This document shows, one piece after another, positions 46,510 to 57,282 of a stretch of DNA of 60,000 bases (positions are counted from its first letter, which is position 1; each line of letters opens with the position of its first letter). The stretch lies in NCBI GenBank assembly GCA_029204225.1, contig CM055103.1, positions 47,010,703 through 47,070,702 on the forward strand, in the 5' to 3' direction. Under the pieces are notes generated by a model, which was not told where the DNA came from, searched no databases, and worked only from the letters and a program-made list of their open reading frames with translations. This DNA comes from Diphasiastrum complanatum (lineage: Eukaryota > Streptophyta > Lycopodiopsida > Lycopodiales > Lycopodiaceae). Position numbers and translations under genes: made by a program.

Positions 46510-46975
46510 CTTTGTGCCTTTTCTGCCCACTTTTTGAACAAATTAAAAAGCAAAATAGGCATATGTTTTTTTCAAAAAAGAAATTGCTGCTCGTTCTGGC
46601 CTGCATGTCAAGAGTCAGAATTCAGGCACCAGGCTGCCATGTGGCAGCGTCAGAGTGGTTGGAAAAATTCAAACTCCTCATTATGCTTCATAATGAGTAG
46701 GTAAAAATTTTCAATATCCAATATGCAATGGAAAGCGCTAGGCACAAGCCATTATGCCTGGTTTGGCTTTCCAAAAAAAATATGGAAATCCTTACCATGC
46801 AAACTATTCTGTCCATTTTTTGAATAGATTCAAAAGCAGAATAGTCATTTATTTTCTTCAAAAAATAATTGGTGCACTTTCCAACCTGCGCATCACGCGT
46901 CAGACTACCACGTAGCAGATTTTAACTGGTCAAAAAAAGTCAAAGTGCTAATTATTTTTCATAAAAGAAGATTGT
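46510..46975. repeat. diverged tandem duplication, period about 290 bp
   Basis: The series TCTGCCCACTTTTTGAA, GCAAAATAGGCATATG, CCTGCATGTCAAGAGTCAG, TCATTATGCTTCATAA (46518-46695) recurs in order as CTGTCCATTTTTTGAA, GCAGAATAGTCATTTA, CCTGCGCATCACGCGTCAG, TAATTATTTTTCATAA (46809-46965). Confidence 0.65.
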
Positions 46976-47009
46976 TTATGTGGGAGAAAAATTGATACCC
47001 ACTCAGCTT

Positions 47010-47286
47010 ACATGGCTACGTACTCTATTGGTGAAATACAAGGACTGTTTTGCATGGACTTACAAGGATCTGAAGGGTATACCACCAATCGTAGTCCCCA
47101 ACACACCATACCCTTGGTGGATGGAGCAGTCCCCAAGGTGAGCCGATATTATCACTGCAATCCCAACTACACGGAACTAATCAAACAAGAATTGCAGAAG
47201 CTGCTCGACTCTGATTTCATTATTGAAATCGAGCATACATAATGGGTATCGCCAATAGACATAGTACCCAAAAAGATTGAGGAGAA
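47010..47286 (+). pseudogene. gypsy RT N-terminal fragment
   Basis: The frame gives HTIPLVDGAVPKVSRYYHCN, YTELIKQELQKLLDSDFI and, after a stop at 47240, WVSPIDIVPKK, the opening of gypsy RT. It then ends abruptly, so less than 100 codons of pol are present. It lies directly before the protease-like gene and has no LTR in reach. Confidence 0.78.
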
Positions 47287-47334
47287 TCTGTAATAATGGC
47301 CCTCTTAACTTTCTTCGGGGCTCTTTTGTCATAG

Positions 47335-48259
47335 AGCTGGGGTCACACTCTTGCAATTTGACATTGCAAGGGATTCATACAATGAATTTTTGGTACTCAG
47401 TAATTTTCTACTTCAGGCCATCAAGGAGAAGAACGACACTTTGTCAAAGTATCTTACTTGTGGGTTCACACCAACAACAAAATACTTGCCCGTGCCTTAT
47501 CATACCAAGTAAGATAAGTTAAATGTTTCTTGCTATTTATAGTTTTATTATTGGCATTATCAATGGAATAGTTCTCATGATTGCAGCTAATGGACTCTCT
47601 ATCTTATTTTGCAGTGAGCACTGGAGTTTAAACTTGATCTCTATTAAGATGTAGATAATATTATTAGAGTATTTTGTGTAAAGATGAACTCGGCTAGCAA
47701 TACACATAAGAATGTCGATTTGATCTTGCCATATATATGTAAATATATTCCAGCAGATGTTGGCCAAAGAATTAAATGGCAGATTATCAATCTGGAGGTA
47801 AAGTTTGTCTTTCTTAACAGCATTTTGAAATCAGCATTCTAATGTATTTGTTTCATTCTAATTCATTTTGTCTCCCAATTGATGTCTTGTGTGCTAAATT
47901 TTTTTGCAGTCAGCCCAGCAAAATGATTCATTCAACTGTGGGTGGTACACTTTGTATAATGCAAAGTTATATTTTGAGTGGTTCATCCTTCAAGAGGATG
48001 TTGATGTTTCAAAGGTAATTTATTTAGTTTATTCTTGATTTTGGAATCGTGATTAGTTTTTCTATTCTGTAAATTGTTTTAACTGTAACTAATATGTGAA
48101 TATTCTATCTTGCAGTTTATACTTCCTGAATACACATCAAGCCAGGTGTATAGATTTCAGCAAAGAATTATCCTGAGCATACTGGCAAGGGCAAGGCTTC
48201 AGCCACCCATTGTTGATGATGGTGCTAAGGATGATGTTATTATACTAAATAAAGATTAG
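47335..48259 (+). pseudogene. Ulp1/SENP-type (C48) cysteine protease C-terminal part, four exons
   Basis: Exons 47335-47508, 47615-47797, 47910-48014 and 48116-48259 are separated by GT-AG introns (gtaaga...ttgcag, gtaaag...ttgcag, gtaatt...ttgcag), and codon phase agrees at all three junctions. The translation has KYLPVPYHTNEHWSLNLI, with the catalytic His-Trp spanning just after the first junction. The third exon has QQNDSFNCGWYTL, carrying the oxyanion Gln and nucleophile Cys pattern Q-x6-CG. It ends at TAG 48257. C48 proteases cleave ubiquitin-like SUMO and also occur in several plant DNA transposons. Damage: a one-base deletion in exon 2 near 47643 breaks the frame, and the acid residue expected some 17 positions after His appears to be Cys in VFCVK. 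The N-terminal part is missing because a gypsy RT fragment abuts at 47286. Confidence 0.72.
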
Positions 48260-48583
48260 AAAAATATAGATAGCACAGAATAGATATAGATTGCACATGT
48301 ATAGAATTGATAAGAAAATATACATTGATATATCAAATGCTGTTCCATTTTATGAATTTGGGAGCCCAAAATACATGTACTGATGCCCAACTTGGGATTT
48401 AATTTATTGAATGAAAGAGTCTATACACATTTTTTTGCTGAACTTTATTTGAAGCTATTGTTCTTCCACAATGATGATTGTTGTAGATAGATCTTTGTAG
48501 CACGTTATCAACTCCTGTCTTTTTCGCCATTGTGACATGACAAATATTAGTCAATGTGCAATTGCAAATTATGTCATTTTCCA
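48260..48583. other. intergenic spacer between two convergent genes
   Basis: AT-rich 3' region shared by the protease relic and the minus-strand gene. Several AATAGA/AATAAA-like words could act as polyadenylation signals (for example TAAATAAAG at 48246). Confidence 0.4.
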
Positions 48584-49938
48584 TTATTTTGTACTATTTT
48601 GAAATGGCAATAAACATAGGGTACTTGCAAATCTTCCGTTGATAATAAATCTGAAATAAGTTTGTAGATTGGTTTGTAATAGCATGAGCTCTGTTTTGAT
48701 AAAATCAAGCATCCAACGGTCTTCCACCTCAACCATAGTCAAATATTCTTCATTGTAGATAATGCTTATCTCCATTCGGTTTGTGTGACCATTTAGTTCA
48801 AAGTCTTGATCCAGTGGTAGCCATGTACCGTCAATTTTCTTGTATCTTTGATAGCTAAATGTTAGACTAAGCATTTGTTTTTCGATATGATAATGGAACA
48901 TCATTGACGACTTTTCAATCCTGCATTCTATATCATTATTTATCCTACTATCCCAGCCTTGATCCATGAGATCTGACAAAGTCTCATCTGATAAATCCTT
49001 GCAAACAAATAAAGTTGGTGTCCTTTGAACACTAGCACTTGTGAAAAAATCAACAAATATATGCAATGAGATAAACCAACTTAGGTAAACAATTTTTGAA
49101 CCTATACTTATCTTCATAGCATTCCTAACATCAATGAGTAGCTTGCATCTGAAGAATTTAGAAACAATACTGTCAGGAGTAGGCCACTCATCACTCCGAA
49201 AACTAGGCAATGGAATTCCTTTGAGCTCGCCAAAACCTCCATCATTTTGTGGCATATATAAAGACTCATAAAAATATATACCACTATCTGCAAGTTCGTT
49301 TGCACTTCTTCCTCTGTATTGCAGCTTTCCAACATCAGAGTGAATCACATCCAATATTCTTGCAAGTGATTGTGCTAGCTGTCATTCACTTATGCATGAT
49401 GGATATAAATCTGACAGAAAAAAAACGTTGAATAATTTAAAGCGTAATCTGAAGGGCATCAATCAAACAACACCTATGATTGTAGTAGAGTGCATACGTT
49501 TTGATATACTTATAGTTACATTTTCGATGATCATGAGGATTGATATCTTGTACTTTTATTTCTAAATGCATATATACATGTTGTACTAAAACTTCTGATA
49601 TTGAGTGACCTCTGGGCGTAGTCTTAAACTCCAAAAAATTTTGCTTTCCAATAAGATTTGTATGTCATTTTTGCCCTTTCTTCTGATGAAAATTGCCCTT
49701 TGTTGATGGATGCAAGAACACCCAAGGAATTCTTCGTATATTTTGTTGGCTTCCAGTTATCAGTGTCATCTTTCTCATTGTAAAGAATCACAGACTCAGC
49801 TGTAGATCTTGGTCTCCTTGCCATTGCTATTTTCAGAGCTTGGGCGCCAAAAATCTCTCTGATATGATACTTAATTTCAATTTTTCGTATCACATTCAAT
49901 CTAATGTGAACTGCATAGTAGACATAATTACTATGCAT
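48584..49938 (-). pseudogene. minus-strand coding gene of unknown family, convergent to the protease
   Basis: The 256-codon uninterrupted frame 49354-48584 (IHSDVGKLQYRGRSANELAD to LLPFQNSTK) extends upstream past a single TGA near 49381 (LSDLYPSCISE, then QLAQSLARILD). It also extends through 49634-49437 (GHSISEVLVQHVYMHLEIKV) into 49938-49624 (MARRPRSTAESVILYNEKDD). One frameshift sits in a T-run near 49642, and the stretch 49440-49395 joins imperfectly. In total about 440 codons of plausible protein-like sequence. The usual composition of a folded protein, with W, C and hydrophobic clusters, argues against chance. I recognise no motif. A possible acceptor (CTATGCAG) at 49914 suggests a missing 5' exon. 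Confidence 0.5.
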
Positions 49939-49949
49939 ACTATATTTTT

Positions 49950-50325
49950 AGTAATTGTGCCCATATAATTGTAACTAGTATGGTTAGCAAATTTCATTAT
50001 ACTAACCAACATAGTTAAGTAAATTTAACTTGAGATATTGATGTCAGGTAGATTAGGCATGAAGAGCAAACCAATGGGATACGTCCATGCTGCCTGGACA
50101 CAAATTTCAAAGTTTGCTATAGTGTATTTTTTGTTTCTCTGTTTATTTGAGCTACGTTACTTAGATTTCAAATTTTTGCATTTTGATTGGGCCAGGTGAC
50201 GGTCGCAAACTAAAAAAAAATAATAAAAGTATCTTCACAAAGGATCTTTTTTTATTTTGGAACTCCTCTAATGAGAATCAGATCAAGAGAAGCGATATGA
50301 GTTCTATTTAAAAAAATCCAATTCA
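49950..50325. other. AT-rich spacer with an imperfect inverted repeat
   Basis: AACTAGTATGGTTAG (49973-49987) pairs with CTAACCAACATAGTT (50002-50016) over 15 bases with three central mismatches and a 14-base loop. Otherwise nothing. Confidence 0.45.
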
Positions 50326-50891
50326 ATGACAAATGCAAGAAAATATTTCATGAGTTTCCTTCAACAGAGGGACCTCTTCCTACAAGGACAAATGAATATG
50401 GTAGAGTAGCTGGAGGAAGAACAAACAAAGTTGATAAAAGAAAACAACCAATTGTAGTCCAAGTATGACACCCTACTGGCAATTCATAAGAAGGCTGAGA
50501 CAAAGGTCAAAATGAATTTTTTTAACATGAAGATCGAGCTGGATAAGGTCAACAAAAAACAAAAATTCTTTGAAGTAGAAATTAATAAGCTCACCAAAAT
50601 GGTGGAGGAATTTAAACAGAAACTATACATATGCAAACCCAACTCGACATCAAGAAACAAAAGCACATTGCTTCTGAAATTGTACATGACTGCTGTGATT
50701 CAACATGAACAATAAGGGTCAATATAGCAAAATGGAATAATGTACAGGAGTCACAGCAAGAAGTATTACGAAGGGAATTGTTGGACCCCTTGTATGAAGA
50801 AAATGACAAAATTCTTGATGAGCTGCTCAACATCAAAGAGAACATGATAGATTCGACAACCGTACTTGTACACTTAGAGTATATACTGTGA
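50326..50891 (+). pseudogene. coiled-coil protein remnant of unknown family
   Basis: From ATG 50326 the frame reads MTNARKYFMSFLQQRDLFLQ, crosses two TAG codons (50404, 50455), then continues through KIELDKVNKKQKFFEVEINK and LTKMVEEFKQKL to 50715. After a frameshift it resumes as QQEVLRRELLDPLYEENDKI and LDELLNIKENMI up to TGA 50889. Heptad spacing of L/I/M/V with many K and E indicates a long coiled coil. Both stops could be CAG changed to TAG. It might be a retroelement gag or a gene piece; no other domain is visible. Confidence 0.5.
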
Positions 50892-51880
50892 AATTTCACA
50901 CATGTGGGAATGCCCTAAAGTGTGTGAATGATCTCCTAAGCAAGCTTATGCACTTGTTGATGGATGCTAGATTGAATTCCAAGATCTAGATTAAAAAACT
51001 AAGGCATAGAGGCAAAGATGGATGCATATGCTGATAACCAAGGTACATACACTTGAAACGAAGTGATTCTTGAAAAAACTAAGTAAAATTAAGCTTCTCT
51101 CCTCGAGTAGAGACTTTGCTTACATTCAACTTTAAGCAATGTAAGGCTAATCTAGCCCTCTTCTTGTATTTTAGTTGTTCTTGGGCGGCTTGATGCGACA
51201 AACTCGTCCATGTCAACAACTTCGAGTTGTTTGACCTAAGTACAAATACTTCTTGAGTAGAACGAATTACATAGTTGAAAATTAAACATTTATTCTAATT
51301 AATTACAAGGATGCGGTTTATAAATACATCTTCATCACGCATTCTCCGTGATGCTCCACCAACAGAGCGATAGATATCTAGCATCCAAGTTACGCCTCCG
51401 TTCTGGTTGTAACATTTTGGCATTATTCAAGATTTCAGTGTAAATAGAAGCAACATGTTCTTTCATCTGTTTCTAGCATAGATGTATGCATGTTGCGATT
51501 TAATTACACTTTCCTACTACTTATTCACGCTAGTTCACTCACTCTGATCAGATCACGGACGTCTACAACTCCTAGAATCTGATCAGACGATGGCTACCTT
51601 TGACGCTTGAGGAACATCATTATCATACTGCACCATCACTCTAAAAAAATTTGAACTTAACTTATTAGTGGAACTAATCAGCAGTAATACCACACCTTAT
51701 CTAATCTCTTCGGTGGATTGTACTCATATTTATTTAGGTATGAATTGTTTTTAAGATCCTGTTGTGAGAACGCTTGAGCTATGCTTATATTTCTGCATTT
51801 ACATTCTTTTAGACCATTCTTGCTTGTAAAAGCCCATAATAATGGGAGAGTTGTTCCACAACTATTTTCTTCTCTCCTCT
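50892..51880. other. intergenic; possible LTR-like sequence, no gene
   Basis: A TATAAATA at 51317 is followed by short inverted sequence (ATCACGCATTCTCCGTGAT, 51334-51352) resembling a transcription start region of an LTR. I could not find a partner LTR or a primer site. Confidence 0.3.
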
Positions 51881-52340
51881 ATAGGCATCCCACCTCTAAC
51901 AATATTCATAACATATGTCCTACTAAGGTCTCTCATACAAAACACCTTATGAAGTTTGGACAAGCTCGAAACCTTCTTTATCGAACTTACGAGTTTTTGG
52001 ATGCATCACTTATGCGCAAATTTTGCATGATCTCAGGAAGAAGCTCGACTTCCAGAGTATCAAGTCTATTTTCATTAGCTATGCTACTTTAGATAAAGCT
52101 TATAAGTTGTATGATCCTATGGAGTCGAAGATATTCACTAGCTGGGATGTCATCTTCATCGAAAATCAGTTTATCGACCTCAAAGGTAAGGGCAAAGCTC
52201 ATATAGTAGAACTATTGGACTCTCCTAAATTATTGAACTTTTCAGTTCAAAAGTCTAATAATATCCTCAATCACAATGTGTCTCTTGGAGTGATGTATGA
52301 ACTACCAGACAATGCTGATTTTCACTTGGTAGGCAGTTAG
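51880..52340 (+). pseudogene. copia integrase C-terminal fragment
   Basis: NICPTKVSHTKHLMKFGQAR (51909-51968) and, after a frameshift near 51995, KLDFQSIKSIFISYATLDKA and YKLYDPMESKIFTSWDVIF fit the conserved KLDxKSxxxIFLGY...KAYRL...SRDVxFxE end of copia integrase. It is cut before the RT; the 1.2-kb repeat begins 68 bases later. Confidence 0.8.
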
Positions 52341-52407
52341 CATTTCCTCTCACGGGTGCTAACTGCCCCCTGATAAACCTTGCTAATTGTGGGTAAAGTT
52401 GGTGGGT

Positions 52408-52438
<31 letters not shown>

Positions 52439-53623
52439 TGGGCTCTATTATATAATAGCTACACGACATATATGCTTTAAAACAACATGGAAATGATCCT
52501 CCTTTATGATACTAAACTGAATAATTTGCTTTACTTTACCAAACTTGGTAATGAGACCCCTTATGAAGTTTTTTTTAGAAAGTCTTGTTGGAGGGAAACT
52601 TGCCTTCCTTTGAATGGCTAGGATCTGTGCACATTATGGGGAAACAATTAGAGGGTGGGCATCTTCAAACACTTAGTGCATTCAAAGGTACTGACTTCTT
52701 TATATAAAGGAAGATCACACAAACCTAAATCACCTTCTTCTTTGCCTCTCTCTTTCATGCCTTTCCTTTGCTCTGGCTATGCTTCTCCCACTGCGACCTA
52801 CTACAGCCTTGAGGATCAAAGCTTGTGAAGGACATTAGCTGGAAGCATACTACAATGTAAGGTAAGAGTATGAACAGGCTTGAAGCTAAATGATCTTTCA
52901 AATACCAAAGCTTTTTCTGCACTGTATAAGCACTTGATGTTGAAGCTTACTTAGCGTATGATAATGCATGATTACATAGCTTTCTGAATTCAAAAGATAC
53001 ATGGGAATTTATCACAATTGGGCGTTGCCCCTTTAGCGAGTTGGATACTAAATCGTAGGTATACTACATCAACTCAATGATTGTAGCTCAGCGTTGATGT
53101 ATGTGCTTTCATTGATGATTTTTACCACAGTTTTAAGCATGGAATGGCATGACATGTTGAATAATAGCCAACAAAGCGCTGATGGCCAGACCATCGCGAT
53201 TAGACACATGGATTGTTTACATATGATGGCACCACTTTTTGACTAGCTACTGGCCGCGGATCTGAAACGCGACTGAGCAATTCATTCACTTCTGATTTTT
53301 GAGAAAGTACTTGTGCTTTGGAGATATATGCTTGGATAGCATATTGATCACTCGTTCTATACATGATAGAATGCAGTTGGCTGCCCTACTGCAATGCCCA
53401 CTTCCGCATTGGTAAGCTTCGAGGTTGACGATTACTCAATGTATGACAATGATAATGTGTTGTGTATGAGGATACTAGTACTATCCACGGATGATAAGCA
53501 TATTGCTACTACTTGTATGGCTTCTATGAAGCACTATTGATTACTACGAGCATGATGTTGGTGCAACTAATACCTTTGATTGCTTGCTGGATATTTGAAT
53601 AGGAGGCTGATACTCTTATTACA
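52408..53623. repeat. 1.2-kb dispersed repeat, copy 2
   Basis: Same as 39052-40308, offset 13,314 with almost no net indel. TATA-type element at 52698-52708. Left neighbour is a copia fragment and right neighbour is unrelated, so the two copies share only this segment. Confidence 0.8.
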
Positions 53624-54123
53624 ATGTGATAACTCTTTAAACCATAAGTATGAGCTACGCTTGTCTAAGACAGTTAAGTCTCTAATAATGTGATGAAGTA
53701 TTATTAGAATGGTATTTGCCATAACCAGTTCCTTTCGGTATGATTATACTAGTACCTAAGAAGGATATCACCTTGGCTGAGGAAGATGAGTAGCTCACAA
53801 GAAACGTTGTCAACACATATCCAGATATGAAGTTTTGTATTCTTTTAACAATGTGAGATAATGGAATCTGTATAAATACACATACGACACAGGGTAGACG
53901 TCTAAACATGGTTAAAATGAGTGACTATATGCATAGGATCATTAAAAGCTTGTGCTTCTTTTGCAGTTTTTCATGGTTGTGAACCATATCGCATACTGGC
54001 TGCAAAAGTTTCCTTCACGATGGCCTTCGATCAGCTACTTCATGAATTGAGGTGCGGGAGGTGTGGTTGTGGTTCTTCGCTAGCAAACTGTAATCATTGA
54101 TGTTGTTGCTTCCTTTGGTTTGG
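53624..54123. other. intergenic, nothing identified
   Basis: Short ORF 53682-53909 (-) has no motif. No structure noticed. Confidence 0.4.
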
Positions 54124-54352
54124 TTCGTAATGAACTGTATGCTGAAATCTTTTGGTTCCCCGGATGTTTCCCTTGGCTTCACTTCGCAATGAGTCGTAGG
54201 TGAGGCCTTGTGGCTCTTCCCTTGCGGTTTTGCCTTCACTTCGTAATGAACCATAAGTGAGGCCTTGGAGTTCTTCTTTGGCGGTTTTGCTTCACTTTGT
54301 AATGAAGCATAAGTGAGGCCTAGCGGTTTCTCCCTAGATGTTTGCTTCGCTT
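54124..54352. repeat. minisatellite of about 57 bp, four units
   Basis: Units start TTCGTAATGAACTG, TTCGCAATGAGTCG, TTCGTAATGAACCA and TTTGTAATGAAGCA at 54124, 54183, 54240 and 54296. Shared interior words are GTGAGGCCTTG and GCGGTTTTGC. The minus-strand frame 54488-54015 passes through three units and repeats a peptide pattern (EVKAKPQGKS, SEAKPPKKNS), but lacks other evidence of being a gene. Confidence 0.8.
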
Positions 54353-54459
54353 CGTTGGCCTTCACTTGTGGCCATTTGTGTTGAGCTTCGGTTTGCTTGA
54401 AGGTGGGTTGTTTACCTTGGCTTTGCAATGGACCATTTGTGATGCTCCTTCGGTAGCCT

Positions 54460-54620
54460 ATGATGCGGTTGCTCATTGGTAACCGCAACTCTGACTTTGC
54501 GGTTGCCTTTGGTGGCTTCGTTGAAGTTGTTTGGCAGGGCCTTGCGGTTGCTCATTGGTTTACGTTGGTGCACAATGCGGTTTGTGGCTATTTGCGGTTT
54601 CTGCCTGTGGCATTTGCCCG
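54460..54620. repeat. GCGGTT-rich low-complexity stretch
   Basis: TGCGGTTGCTCATTGGT occurs at 54467 and 54544, and GCGGTT also at 54508, 54577 and 54593. It continues the bias of the adjacent minisatellite. Confidence 0.6.
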
Positions 54621-54822
54621 TGTATTTCTACATATTTGTGATCACAAGCTAAAAGAGCTTTTGGGTAGAAACTTGATGTTTCTTCATCCACTTCAAGGCA
54701 AATATGTATCTCAAGCAAATTGTCCTTTTCTTTGCACTTATCACTTGCCATTTCTATTTTTCCTTTATCAAAGGCTTTATTCCTCTTTCATCTAGTCTCG
54801 TCAATGGGAGGTGTGCTACACC

Positions 54823-55330
54823 TTATGTCTTCATCATGTGGTCCATCTTGAGGTGGTGCCATTGTTTCATTTTCAATGAACATGTTGGATAGATCATCAT
54901 CTCTCTCATCGTCTCCAAAATGTGAACCTCATTAAACATTACATCATGACTATAACAACGATATCCTTTTGTTTGTTCATCATACCCAATAAAAATACAT
55001 AATGGCTTCCTCTTGCATTTTACTCCTCTCGCTCTTAGGGATGTGAACATACACTCTATATCCAAACACTTGTAGGCCATCCACTCTCAATTTCTTACCA
55101 TTGAATGTCTCATGAAGGCCACTCTGCCCTTCGGGTCCCTTCATATGAAGTTTTGAAATTAAAGAACAAAATCCAATGGTCCCTTCAAATTCGACAGTCA
55201 CGCTTGAACCAAATGTGGTCGTTGATCTCTGGGCCTAGAAATATGATGGTTAGGACTAATCCATAGGCTGAACCATATTCTTTAAGCAGCTATGCACTAT
55301 TGGCTGCTACTTCACCACCATTGTTGAACA
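54823..55330 (-). pseudogene. copia integrase C-terminal fragment, minus strand
   Basis: The minus strand gives LHETFNGKKLRVDGLQVFGY, RVYVHIPKSERSKM and, after a frameshift near 55000, YDEQTKGYRCYSHDVMFNEV. These correspond to the VFGCxAxVHVPxxxRxKLD and GYRLxxxxSRDVxFxE blocks of copia. The beginning contains a remnant NNGGE near 55320. No RT follows on the left, where the GCGGTT repeats lie. Confidence 0.75.
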
Positions 55331-55340
55331 TGCGAATGCT

Positions 55341-55983
55341 AGAGAGAGAGAGTTACCAAATTTCACCTAGTTCCTCTTGACAAAGCAAGACTGAAATCTT
55401 TTGAAGCCTTTATTCATATTCCAACAAGGTTAAATATAGCTGAAAAGTAAAATATAGTACTGAAAGAGCACCATAAAGCATAATCACGTTCAAGACGTCT
55501 AGCTGATACCTGCCACCATCCCACAACACAAAACTGTATGAGTTAGTATAGTGGGAAAAGGCAGGTGTCATAGCTGAGCGTCAGTTGTTATCCATGTCAA
55601 GAAGAAGCTATACCACTTAGCAACATAAATAACATTTGAAGATCATAGTCATGTCTTCCCAAATAGAAGAAAGTTTTTTTAGCCTTAGGCCAAGCCCTAA
55701 TATTACCGTATCAGGGCTTCTGCCAAGCTGATTAGTTTATGGGTAGTTGGTCCATATCAATTGATATTATTTTTAAATAGAGTACGAACAGTTTTAACTG
55801 TCTATATTCTATTTAGCTAAAAGACCTGGTGTGGACACGTGTGCTAGTGTTAGGAAAAAGCCATGCTGTTCTAACCCAAGTGAGCCTTGTGAAACAAGGT
55901 AGGTTACACACTATTGTCCATACTTTTGAGCATATCCATGCTTTCCAGTCGTATCTCACCAAAAGTCTAATGTGACACTTATT
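55341..55983. repeat. composite repeat body, third partial copy
   Basis: Matches 42664-43165 and 59219-59715 but is more diverged, and has about 150 extra bases (55500-55660) absent from them. This extra part is what recurs inverted at 35772-35885. The GTGTGGACACGTGTGCTAGT module is kept at 55831. Confidence 0.7.
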
Positions 55984-56259
55984 GTTGCAAGGTTTTTCCC
56001 AGTCTCAAAAGCTCTGCCCAGCCTAATCTTTGAGCCTGAGAAGAACGTAAACTGGCCTTTCCTACAATTCTGTTCTGCACATAGGATCACGATGGCCAGT
56101 TTTGCAGTTTTCATTTTAGTATATTCACCTTGCCTGTCAGAGGATGACTTAAAGGCTTTGAACACTTTGTTGTTTATGAATGAGCACTTGCCAATGGAGC
56201 AATTAACTCCGTTATGGGGCAAGCCATGGTGAACAGATTCAGATTTGCGATGCAGCACA
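55984..56259. other. unassigned segment with open frames on both strands
   Basis: ORFs 55972-56232 (+) and 55956-56258 (-) overlap. Composition is more balanced than its surroundings. No motif recognised; could be a captured exon. Confidence 0.3.
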
Positions 56260-57185
56260 GTTGCTCGATTTTCAAGATCCTAAGGGCTGTAACCAAATTT
56301 AAGGAAGCTAATCTACTTGCAAAACTAGAAAACTTAGACTAGCATGCCACATTCCTCATAAAAAAACAAGAAAACTAATTTCTACAAGCATTCAAGAATC
56401 GAGATGTTCCAAACTCAAGAAACCAAAACGTAAATGAATTTGCAAGATCTATACCACATTATTGGCTACAAATCTCTTGGATACTTGCAACCTACACTAA
56501 TCCACCAAAACAGAAAGGAAATCTAATCCACAACTAGGAAAGCAAGAAAACTAATCCCACTCTAAAGTCCACGACCACACACAATATGAATGGAAGGGCA
56601 TGATCATAGGGGCATCACTCAAGAAAACCATCATGATCAAGGAGCTTAGTGTAGCATCAAACTCATGGAAAATCTTCTTATTAAGCATAGAGTAGATACA
56701 ATGCAAAAAGATCCTCTTCACAAAGAGGGAGTCTCTTAAATAAACAAGAGAGCTCCTTAGGTGGCATCCTAGTGGCATTTCCACATTACACAAATTACAA
56801 GTGGAATAATGCTCTCCACTAGAGGTCACCATCAAAAGGTGGCTCACTCTACTTACATTTATTACTTTTCCTAGAAATACTAGTTCCTACATGGTCATTC
56901 CATCTTTTGGGATTCACCATGAGGCTTACACAGTTCTTGCTTGTCATTCCTAACTAGCATTTCTCGGCTCTCATACTCAGCTCTCAGTCTTCGTTCGTCT
57001 CATCTTCTCAGAGACCTCCTCGGTCTAAGGTATGAGGTGCTCTTGGGTAGCTCTATCCGAGTATCTTGGGGATTCGTCAGAATTAGCCAACACTTATTCG
57101 GGTGGGGTTAAGTATTGTCGTGGTTGACTGTTATGAATACGTAGGCATTAGGGCACATTCGTACCATAGTAATCCATACAACCTG
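56260..57185 (-). repeat. LTR of the chromodomain gypsy family, minus strand, with composite-repeat junction (copy 2)
   Basis: On the minus strand it follows the order of 13960-14770: the GAGAGCCGAGAAATG block, CATGTAGGAACTAG, GTGAGCCACCTTTTGATGGTGACC, TTGTTTATTTAAGAGAC (TATA region) and TTGTGGATTAG words. No gag-pol accompanies it. Positions 56923-57185 also equal 41301-41562. Confidence 0.75.
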
Positions 57186-57270
57186 TCTAATGCATATGCA
57201 GTGACCGGTTCTGTATGGTTATGTTTGGTTCTAAGCAAATTCATGCTATACAAAACACTTGTTTCAACCA

Positions 57271-57282
57271 TGGTATCAGAAC
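57271..57282 (+). other. primer-binding-site-like sequence
   Basis: TGGTATCAGAAC after CAACCA; one base from the tRNA-iMet type. Corresponding sites at 43241 and 59799 read TGGTATACGAAC/TGGTATACGGAC after the same TCAACCA. This suggests that the upstream sequence is the end of an LTR. Confidence 0.45.
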
